From Bizionia sp. (GTDB taxonomy: Bacteria > Bacteroidota > Bacteroidia > Flavobacteriales > Flavobacteriaceae): 64,000 nucleotides of DNA. The stretch is taken from positions 1 to 64,000 of the forward strand of contig JAHDHI010000004.1 in the NCBI GenBank assembly GCA_020631395.1, written 5' to 3'. How positions within the stretch are numbered: position 1 is the first letter of the stretch; each line of letters opens with the position of its first letter. This document shows positions 35,850-43,015 of this stretch, one piece after another. The translations under genes were made by a program, and so were the position numbers. The notes beneath the pieces are model-generated. The model had not been told where the DNA came from. It ran no database searches and saw only the letters and a list, made by a program, of their open reading frames with translations.

Positions 35850-36968
35850 TCATTCTTTTATGAACTTTATGGCACCATGGTTGTTCATCTTCAAGAAGTA
35901 CGTTCCATCTGTAAGTTTCCGAAGATCTATTTTTCCGTCTGCCGAAACGACACCGTTAAAGACCTCAGCCCCCAAAACATCGTATACGACAAATTTTTCT
36001 CCTTTGATCAAACCAGAAACCTGAATGAAGTCGTTAGTCGGGTTTGGGTAAAATTTAATGGAATGATTCATGGCAAGGTCGTCATCTATTGAAAGAGTGG
36101 GGAGGTCGAACTTGACAATTTTCTGATTGTCCCAATATTCTAGATCTACATCCATGGAAACATATATGTGATCTCCATCAATTATGACTTGAGAATAATA
36201 GTTGGATTCAATTGTTTCCACAACGCTTACTGTTGGGGTACTTGCGGTAATGTCTATTTTTGAGATTTGATGAAATTGAGATGAATTGTAGTCTCCTTGA
36301 GCAAAATACAAGTCATTTCCCTTGATAACCAATCCGGAAGGAAACAATTCAGTTACTAGGTCTGTAGCTGTGGGTGAGGTTTCTGTAATGTCCATTTTAA
36401 AAATTGTCGTCTCCCCATATATGGCTCCGTCTTCTCTACGATCACCGTATAAGTAGTTTCCATCGATAACAATGTCAGAAAAAAAAGCGCTTCCAGTAGC
36501 TGTCAACACTTCTATTGCCGTTGGTGTGGTTTCGGTAATGTCTATCTTGGAAATGCTACTTCCATCATTTAGATTCTGAACAAAGTACAAGTCATTCCCA
36601 TCAATAGCCAAACCTTTGGGTTCACTCAATCCAGTAATTACATCTGTTGCTGTTGGCGTAATTGCCGTCAAGTCAATCTTGGAGATTTTATTTCCGCTAT
36701 ATTCAGCAATGTATAGTATGTTTCCATCAAGAGCCAAACCACTAGGTTCAGTCAACCCAGTAACTACATCTGTTGTCGTTGTTGGCGTAGTTGCCGTAAT
36801 GTCGATTTTGGAGATTTTATTTGCGCCAGATTCGGCAATGTATAGAATGTTTCCATCTAGAGCCATTGCCCTTGGAAAGTACAATCCAGTTACGACATCT
36901 GTTGTTTGTGCACCAAGTTGAATACAACTTAGAAATAGAATGGAGGTAAAAAAGAAAATTTGTTTCAT
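35850..36968 (-). CDS. Type IX-secreted beta-propeller-like repeat protein
   Basis: A 372-residue protein with signal MKQIFFFTSILFLSCIQLGAQ (start at 36968 rather than the upstream in-frame ATG). About six repeats of a 40-residue unit follow (LDGNILYIAESGANKISKIDITATTPT), like YVTN/LVIVD-type propeller blades. The C-terminus is a type A T9SS sorting domain (SIKFYPNPTNDFIQVSGL then TDGTYFLKM). It should be secreted or surface-bound. It is paralogous to the next gene upstream. Confidence 0.82.
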   Translation of the reverse strand: MKQIFFFTSILFLSCIQLGAQTTDVVTGLYFPRAMALDGNILYIAESGANKISKIDITATTPTTTTDVVTGLTEPSGLALDGNILYIAEYSGNKISKIDLTAITPTATDVITGLSEPKGLAIDGNDLYFVQNLNDGSSISKIDITETTPTAIEVLTATGSAFFSDIVIDGNYLYGDRREDGAIYGETTIFKMDITETSPTATDLVTELFPSGLVIKGNDLYFAQGDYNSSQFHQISKIDITASTPTVSVVETIESNYYSQVIIDGDHIYVSMDVDLEYWDNQKIVKFDLPTLSIDDDLAMNHSIKFYPNPTNDFIQVSGLIKGEKFVVYDVLGAEVFNGVVSADGKIDLRKLTDGTYFLKMNNHGAIKFIKE

Positions 36969-37105
36969 GATATAATGGATTAATTGTTTTAAAATAATTG
37001 CCAAATAGCGATGATTTATTTTATAAATAATAGTTTAGGAAGGACATACAATGACAAGGATGTTCTGGATCCAGTGAGTGGACGTTGTTGTATGCGGTCT
37101 TGTCT

Positions 37106-38185
37106 TTATTTTTTCATGAACTTTATGACAGTGTGGTTGTTCATCTTCAAGAAGTACATTCCATCTGTAAGTTTCCGAACATCTATTTTTCCGCCTACCG
37201 AAACGACGCCGTCAAAGACCTCGGTTCCCAAAACATCGTATATGACATAGTTTTCTCTTTTGATCAAACCAGAAACCTGAATGAAGTCGTTAGTCGGGTT
37301 TGGATGAAATTTAATGGAATGATTCATGGCAAGGTCGTTTTCTGTTGAAAGGGAGGGAATAGGGTATTTGACTATTGTTCCTCCTGCAAAACCTTGTGAC
37401 ATGGAGATGTATATCTCGTTTCCAACAATGATGATGTCTGAAAGGGAATTGCCCCCATTGTCGACTGTTACCACATCTACTATTGCTGGCGTGGACTCTG
37501 TGACATCCACTTTGGAAAGCGTAGCGTTATTTTGAGTAAAGTACAAATCATTTCCATGGAATCTCAAATTAAAAGCCCACCCCAATCCATTTACCACGTC
37601 TATTATTGTTGGCGTAGTCTCGGTAATGTCAATCTTGGAGATTTTACCGACCCCATTTTCTATTTGGGTAAAATACAAATCGTTTCCATTGAGAGCCATC
37701 CCATTGCAAGCGGAGAGCCCAGTTATTACATCTGTTGCTGTTGTTGGAGTTGGTGCGGTAATGTCAATCTTGGAGATTTTACCTTGATCGAATCCCATCA
37801 TATACAGGTCATTTCCAACAATGAGTACTTCAGTAGGATTACCGATGCCAGTGAATACATCTGTAGCTGTTGGCGTAGGAGAGGTAATGTCGATCTTGGA
37901 AATTTTATTTCCAGAAGATTCAGCAATGTACAAGTCATTTCCATGGAGTGCCAACGACATGGGAGATTCCTGTAAAATAATTACATCTGTAGCTGTTGTC
38001 GGTGTAGGTGAAGTAATGTCAATCTTGGAAATTTTGGCTCCAACGAGTTCGGCGATGTACAAGTCGTTTCCATTTAGAGCCATTCCTCTGGGGTGAATTA
38101 GCCCTGTTACGACATCTGTTGTTTGTGCGCCAAGTTGAATACAACCTAAAAATAAAATGGTGATAAAAAAGAAATTTTGTTTCAT
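37106..38185 (-). CDS. Type IX-secreted beta-propeller-like repeat protein, paralogue
   Basis: A 359-residue protein with signal MKQNFFFITILFLGCIQLGAQ (start at 38185), blade repeats (LNGNDLYIAELVGAKISKIDITSPTPT) and a T9SS sorting domain. The neighbouring gene and the fragment at 34650 are recent duplicates. Domains between the repeats and the sorting signal differ, so the copies may bind different targets. It lies downstream of regulatory unit 5 on the same strand, with about 410 bp between that terminator and the start codon. Confidence 0.82.
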   Translation of the reverse strand: MKQNFFFITILFLGCIQLGAQTTDVVTGLIHPRGMALNGNDLYIAELVGAKISKIDITSPTPTTATDVIILQESPMSLALHGNDLYIAESSGNKISKIDITSPTPTATDVFTGIGNPTEVLIVGNDLYMMGFDQGKISKIDITAPTPTTATDVITGLSACNGMALNGNDLYFTQIENGVGKISKIDITETTPTIIDVVNGLGWAFNLRFHGNDLYFTQNNATLSKVDVTESTPAIVDVVTVDNGGNSLSDIIIVGNEIYISMSQGFAGGTIVKYPIPSLSTENDLAMNHSIKFHPNPTNDFIQVSGLIKRENYVIYDVLGTEVFDGVVSVGGKIDVRKLTDGMYFLKMNNHTVIKFMKK

Positions 38186-38595
38186 GGTATGCATATTAAT
38201 TGTTAAATAAATTGTCGAGCAATTGTTTTAAAATTGCCAGATAGTAATGATTTATTTTATAAGTAATAGTTTAGGAAGGGCATTCAATGACAAGGGGTTC
38301 TAGTTCCAGCGAGTGGACGTTGTTATATGCTGTCTTGTCTTTTCTTTTTCTAACGCTTTTGGTGGTTTCATTTTTATAATTCGTATAAGAAACAGTTTGT
38401 AGGTTGGAAACCCTACTTTTTAGAAATACGATTTTGATGTTTGTTATTTTGTTGACTGTCAGGGTTTTTGATTTCAGGATTGTACGGGGTGCGAACTTGT
38501 CTCTTGTAGAATGAATTGAAAAAGGGTAAAAGTAATTGGGATGAAGTTTCTATGAAGTCCTGAATTTCACTTCTTCTGTTACTCATATAAAAGAT

Positions 38596-38671
38596 GAAAA
38601 AAAGCTCCAAGAAACAACTATGTCGTTTTTTGAAGCCTTTAAAATAATTCTCCCTAAGAATCAATTGATAG
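38596..38671 (-). ncRNA. Candidate small RNA of unit 5, about 75 nt
   Basis: Stem-loop ATTCT-TAGGG-AGAAT, then the same G-U containing terminator as units 3 and 4 with a T run. It differs from unit 3 at only a few positions. Confidence 0.55.
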
Positions 38672-38676
38672 CAATG

Positions 38677-38726
38677 TAAAGGTAAAATGAATAATCGAGT
38701 TGTGAAATACGTAGAACTACGTATTT
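38677..38726 (-). promoter_or_regulatory. Regulatory unit 5: palindrome plus -7 box
   Basis: Palindrome AAATACGTAG-aa-CTACGTATTT at 38705-38726; minus-strand TACCTTTA at 38684-38677, 20 bp away. The palindrome centre is about 45 bp upstream of the expected start. Confidence 0.65.
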
Positions 38727-38972
38727 TTTTAAACGAACTTTTTGGTGTCAGAGCCCTATATTTATTGGTGTTCGTTAACTACAGTTGGTAAGACAACGTA
38801 TGGAAATGGGGTGTTTGACAATCTCTCATCATGGAAAACCTATGGATGTAGAAATTATATGTTGATTCCTAATGACGATGATGTCGGAGGGGAAAGAAGT
38901 TTCACTGTTTATCGTCATCAAACCTGTTATCATTGGCGATAACGTTTCTCTTTAAGGTTTTGTCATAACAAT

Positions 38973-39044
38973 GAAAAAGCTTCAAAACAATAACGAAGTT
39001 TTGAAGCTTTTAGTGATTTTTCTTGTAATTTATTGATGTATTAG
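38973..39044 (-). ncRNA. Candidate small RNA of unit 6, about 70 nt
   Basis: Terminator AAAAGCTTCAAAAC-aataacgaa-GTTTTGAAGCTTTT has the same arms as unit 2. The 5' stem-loop is not conserved here, so this copy may differ in function. Confidence 0.5.
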
Positions 39045-39049
39045 CACTG

Positions 39050-39099
39050 TAAAGATATAATGAATAATCGAGTTGTGAAATACGTAGAACTACGTATTT
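39050..39099 (-). promoter_or_regulatory. Regulatory unit 6: palindrome plus -7 box
   Basis: Palindrome AAATACGTAG-aa-CTACGTATTT at 39078-39099; minus-strand TATCTTTA at 39057-39050, 20 bp away. Confidence 0.65.
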
Positions 39100-39128
39100 T
39101 TTGCAGATTTTTTTGGGGATAAATAATA

Positions 39129-39199
39129 AAAAAAAGCCCAAAAGCAGAATTGTTTTTGGGCTCTTGATAATTCTTTTCACGGAATTAATCGATTAATAG
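39129..39199 (-). ncRNA. Candidate small RNA of unit 7, about 70 nt
   Basis: An AATTC/GAATT stem-loop is followed by terminator AGCCCAAAA-N10-TTTTGGGCT with a T run. The terminator sequence is unique but the layout matches the other units. It could alternatively terminate the response-regulator transcript. Confidence 0.45.
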
Positions 39200-39204
39200 C
39201 CTTA

Positions 39205-39253
39205 CAAATATAAGGTTAAAATTCTATCTATAAGCACGTATAACTACGCGTTT
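39205..39253 (-). promoter_or_regulatory. Regulatory unit 7: degenerate palindrome plus perfect -7 box
   Basis: The degenerate copy AAGCACGTAT-aa-CTACGCGTTT (39232-39253) overlaps the last codons of the response-regulator gene. The minus strand then has TATATTTG (39212-39205), a perfect -7 box, 19 bp away. A better -7 box paired with a weaker operator suggests less dependence on the activator. Confidence 0.5.
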
Positions 39254-39885
39254 TTCAAAAGTTTCTTGTTTGTATTGGCCCAGATGGTCAGTGCGTTATG
39301 TGATTTTTCTAGTTTCAATTTTTTTATGATGTTGCTCCTGTGCTTCTCCACCGTTCTTACCGAACTATCCAAGTCCTCAGCTATTTGTAGGCTCGTCTTG
39401 TTCTCGGAGAGGGATTGGACAACCTTCATCTCGGTCTTGGTTAAAAGCTCCATTATCTTGGTGTTGGTGTATTTTATCTTGGAGTTGAGATAAGACGCTA
39501 TTTCCTCGCTAAAATAGGGCTCTCCACGTTTTACGTGTTCAATGCAATTTTCAATCTCTTCGACGGCAAATTCCTTCAAGATGTACCCGTAGACACCATA
39601 GGCTATGGCTTTGTCATAAAGTTTTTCTTCATTGTCGAAGGTTATTAGGATTATTTTGGTGTCCAACTCGTTCTTTTTGCACTCTGCTGCAATCTCGAGT
39701 CCCGTGAGAAAAGGCATTTGTATGTCTAATACGGCAATGTCCGGATTTAATTTCACGATGAGGTTGTAGGCAGTCTTGCCATCTTCGGCACTACCTATTA
39801 TATTGTAACCCTTGGAAGAGATGTAACCGCTCAAGCCCCTAAGCATGAGTGGGTGGTCGTCAGCAATAACAATGGAAATGCTCAT
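39244..39885 (-). CDS. LuxR/NarL-family response regulator
   Basis: A 213-residue regulator. The receiver domain (1-120) has acidic residues D9/D10, phospho-acceptor D54 in AVLDIQMP and a lysine in GYILKEF. The C-terminal NarL/LuxR helix-turn-helix (about 140-200: LTKTEMKVVQSLSENKTSLQIAEDLDSSVRTVEKHRSNIIKKL) binds DNA as a dimer. No histidine kinase lies nearby. It is downstream of the retropepsin/CHAT genes (60-bp gap) and directly next to the palindrome array, whose two-fold symmetry and -45 position suit a regulator of this class. Confidence 0.9.
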   Translation of the reverse strand: MSISIVIADDHPLMLRGLSGYISSKGYNIIGSAEDGKTAYNLIVKLNPDIAVLDIQMPFLTGLEIAAECKKNELDTKIILITFDNEEKLYDKAIAYGVYGYILKEFAVEEIENCIEHVKRGEPYFSEEIASYLNSKIKYTNTKIMELLTKTEMKVVQSLSENKTSLQIAEDLDSSVRTVEKHRSNIIKKLKLEKSHNALTIWANTNKKLLKNA

Positions 39886-39945
39886 AGATGGGAATGAATT
39901 AATGATTATATGGTACTATAAAGCAAAAGCAAGTACGGTAGTTGA

Positions 39946-40392
39946 TTAATGGGGACTTAAATATAGATATTTCTTTTCATAATCTATAATACCTTTTCCC
40001 TTTTTTAAGATATCTGCTCCGATGATGCCATTCACCGCTTGTGCATTATGGGTGGTAAGTGCCGTGTTTATATGGGTGAGGTCAAATAGTATGAGATTCT
40101 TGTTCTCCATTTTCCATCTCCCGATCTTTACGGTGTTCTTTTTGGATATCTGAGTTGTCATGTCCGTGGTACCGGCACCTGCTGCCTTAATGTTGGAATC
40201 CTTAACCTTAAGGTTGAAGAAGTCTATGCTTTTAAAGCCGACACAGCTACTGGATGCCCCGGTATCAAGAATAAACAAGCCTTTCACACCGTTTATTGAG
40301 GCCTTTACTTCGAAATGATTTGTTTTTGTGAGTTTTAACTTGATTTTCTTGTAACCTTTACTCAGTAAGAATTCTTGAAGTACGTTTTCCAT
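39946..40392 (-). CDS. Retropepsin-like aspartyl protease, cytosolic
   Basis: A 148-residue single-domain clan AA protease. The catalytic motif is LFILDTGASSSCVG (D43-T-G) and the second signature is NGIIGADIL near residue 117. Such enzymes work as homodimers. There is no signal peptide or membrane segment, so it should act in the cytosol. Its ATG lies 35 bp inside the end of the TPR-CHAT gene, so translation is coupled and the two proteases are probably made together. Confidence 0.85.
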   Translation of the reverse strand: MENVLQEFLLSKGYKKIKLKLTKTNHFEVKASINGVKGLFILDTGASSSCVGFKSIDFFNLKVKDSNIKAAGAGTTDMTTQISKKNTVKIGRWKMENKNLILFDLTHINTALTTHNAQAVNGIIGADILKKGKGIIDYEKKYLYLSPH

Positions 40393-42961
40393 TTTGCTTT
40401 TTTAAAACCAAAAGTAAAAGTACTGCAATTAATAGTGAGATTGCAAAAATAGATGGGTAAATGTAGTTGTTTTGACTTGGCTTGGTCAAGTCTCCATAAA
40501 ATACGAAGGTGCTCCAGTAATAGGGAGATTTCTTTATGTTCTCGATGTCTTCATCTTGTAGGTAGTCCAATTTGGATTGGCAATTGGCCCAAAATACAGA
40601 CTCGCTTTCATCATGGTTTTTGTAAAAGTATGCCATGATTCGAGAGGTGGACAAATCATTGATCTTCCATAGGGAAAACAACATATTCTTTGCACCGGCA
40701 TATTGAAACCCTCGAGCCAAACTCATTGCGCCTTCTCCTTGCTCCAATCGCCCGACACCAGTTTCACAAGCACTCAATACCACCAAATCCACATTCAGGT
40801 TCAAGACATACAATTCATGCAAGGACAAGCTGGCATTTGCAAACTCTATGCTTGCCGGTTCTGCGAAATTGCCTGCATTGGCGTGTGTGGATAGATGTAG
40901 AATGTCATATTCGTTTGCCAATTCGATAAAGCGCTCCTTAGTGGCCAAATTATTCATCAAAAGCGTGGATTCAACCTCTTTTTCAATGCTTTTTGCCTCA
41001 TTGATGGAGTAGGTGAGTTCCTTGTTTGAGTTTTCGAAAACAGGAAAAATGCCCAATAGCCTTTGCTGGGACAATGGTTTGTTTTGCTTTAGGTATAAAG
41101 AAGCACTGGAGTTGTAAGCCAACTTGTGACTTTTTACGACAAAAGGCATGGTCTCGAAATTCAAACTTTTGGTTTTGGAGGTAAGCAAGGCATCAAAGGG
41201 GATGAAATTGATGAAACTGTCAGGAATGACGATAATGTTTGTCTTGTCTTTCACTTTGTCTAAATGTAGCGTCTCATACAAGGAGAAGGCATCGGAAGCA
41301 TACTTGATGATGTCGTTGTTTATTGCAGAGGCGTTGTCGAAATACCTTATGAACTCCAGAATGTCATTCTTCGTGGTTTCATCCAATGCTATGGCATTCA
41401 ACTCGGCAGCCTTTCCCGAAATGATGAACTGGTAGATGGCATCGCTGCCATAAAAGTATTCCACCAAGGTAGCATCATCCTCAATGAGTTTCTTTTTCAT
41501 GTCGATAAATGAAATGTCACTGTCTTGAGCTACATCGTGTTTTTCTGCTATGCTGTTTTTCGTTTCTTTCAATTCAATGCTAACACTGTTCAAAGCTTCT
41601 CTTATGGTGTTTGTCTCTCCTTTTCCTACAGGGGCGTATGGTGTCCTTACCAGTTGGTTGGTAAGCTGTATTTGTTTGTTCAATAAAAATTGTTCCTTGA
41701 TGAGCAAGGAATCTTCGGGATGGGATTCCAGAAGCGATTTCTTGTCTACCATCTCCTTTAGGACGGCAGATTTGAATCTTTCGGCATGGACGAAAGCTTG
41801 CTCGATGTAAATGGCGTTGTCACTAGTTTTACTCAATCGATGCAACAAGGAAATGGATTTCTCGCTTCGCCTCCTATTCTTGGAAAGCTGAATCAACTTT
41901 CCCTCCTGTGATGTTATGTCTCTATCCAGTAGAGAAGAAACGTGAAAACTCAATTCATAGCACTCCAATGCATTTTTTGGATCGACTTGCAAATTGGCCA
42001 AGGCGTCGAAAAGGTCAATGAAGGTATTCTCTGGGTAAAGATCGTTCTTAGTTGGCAGACCGTTGCCTTGAAAATTAGGCAATAGGGTGCGAAGAGCCAA
42101 CTTCAGTTTTTTTGCAGAAGTGTTCTTGTCGTTTAAAAGTAGATGCAAATGAGCCTCTTCGATGTTTAGTTTTGCCAAGTCTCTGGCAGAAGTCATTTTG
42201 TCGTATCCAAAAGATTTCAAGTTCTTGAACAATTTCAAAGCCTTCTTGTAATCCCCAATTTCATATGCCAATTCATATTCCATTTGAGTTTTAACGTTTA
42301 AATCCATCAAGTGGGGCAATTTCACATCCACATTGTCTATGTACACAATGGTCTTGCCCAAAAGAATGGAACTTCGGGATTTTATGGATTCGAGCTTGTT
42401 TCTTTTGCGAGATGGCAATTGGGGTATTTTCAATCCTTGGGATGCTACATCCATGGCCAATTGGTGCTTGCCTAACTTTTGGTAGAGGTTGCTTAGGTTT
42501 ATGGCACCAGAGATGCGATGGGCATCGTTTTGTTGCTTCTCTGCGAGGAAGATGTAATGTTTTATGATGTTTTCTGCATTGGTATAGTTATTTGTCTTGT
42601 GATAAAGAATGCCCAACGGAATCAAACAATATTCTATGATGTCGAACTGAAATACCGTTGCAATCTTTTCCTTCTTATATCTTGTCCAAGCTTCTTCGTA
42701 CGTTGCGATTGCTTTTTGCTGGCTATTGCTCCTATCCAAATAATAGGCCTTGTTCAAGAGTAGATTTATAAATGCGAAGTGTTCGTCCTTGGTGTGTAGT
42801 TTGGTTTTGAAATCTGATATTTCCAGATTAAGGGTGCTCAAAGCGTCATTGGTCTTGACCTTGTTGAAGATTTCTGTAGCCTCATATATTTCATTTTCCA
42901 AATCTTGGGAAAGAGCGTTTCCACTGCATAAGAGGATTAATATAAAAAGGAGTCTGTTCAT
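40358..42961 (-). CDS. TPR-CHAT (caspase-like) peptidase, membrane-anchored
   Basis: An 867-residue protein (start at 42961, giving signal MNRLLFILILLCSGNALSQ). Residues 20-400 are tetratricopeptide-like helices, residues about 480-810 a CHAT peptidase domain, followed by one membrane helix (IYPSIFAISLLIAVLLLLVL) and a short basic tail. The caspase-type dyad is visible as His693 in LHLSTHANAG and Cys732 in LVVLSACETGVG. The signal peptide plus C-terminal anchor place the protease on the outer face of the inner membrane. CHAT proteases with TPRs cleave dedicated partners; the partner here is unknown, with the neighbouring membrane TPR/anti-sigma-like protein a candidate. Confidence 0.9.
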   Translation of the reverse strand: MNRLLFILILLCSGNALSQDLENEIYEATEIFNKVKTNDALSTLNLEISDFKTKLHTKDEHFAFINLLLNKAYYLDRSNSQQKAIATYEEAWTRYKKEKIATVFQFDIIEYCLIPLGILYHKTNNYTNAENIIKHYIFLAEKQQNDAHRISGAINLSNLYQKLGKHQLAMDVASQGLKIPQLPSRKRNKLESIKSRSSILLGKTIVYIDNVDVKLPHLMDLNVKTQMEYELAYEIGDYKKALKLFKNLKSFGYDKMTSARDLAKLNIEEAHLHLLLNDKNTSAKKLKLALRTLLPNFQGNGLPTKNDLYPENTFIDLFDALANLQVDPKNALECYELSFHVSSLLDRDITSQEGKLIQLSKNRRRSEKSISLLHRLSKTSDNAIYIEQAFVHAERFKSAVLKEMVDKKSLLESHPEDSLLIKEQFLLNKQIQLTNQLVRTPYAPVGKGETNTIREALNSVSIELKETKNSIAEKHDVAQDSDISFIDMKKKLIEDDATLVEYFYGSDAIYQFIISGKAAELNAIALDETTKNDILEFIRYFDNASAINNDIIKYASDAFSLYETLHLDKVKDKTNIIVIPDSFINFIPFDALLTSKTKSLNFETMPFVVKSHKLAYNSSASLYLKQNKPLSQQRLLGIFPVFENSNKELTYSINEAKSIEKEVESTLLMNNLATKERFIELANEYDILHLSTHANAGNFAEPASIEFANASLSLHELYVLNLNVDLVVLSACETGVGRLEQGEGAMSLARGFQYAGAKNMLFSLWKINDLSTSRIMAYFYKNHDESESVFWANCQSKLDYLQDEDIENIKKSPYYWSTFVFYGDLTKPSQNNYIYPSIFAISLLIAVLLLLVLKKQNGKRTSRILTE

Positions 42962-43015
42962 GGTGACTATGGCAATTTTAGGTTTCAATTTGGGAAACGT
43001 TACAAAAAAGGAACT

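Noticed and set aside
38742-38942. 66-codon plus-strand frame in the array
   Set aside because: No signal, family or conserved context, and it opposes the direction of the units; likely chance.
33761-39253. The repeated palindromes as a CRISPR array
   Set aside because: Spacing is irregular (hundreds to thousands of bases), there are no uniform spacers and no cas genes; promoter-like context fits regulation instead.
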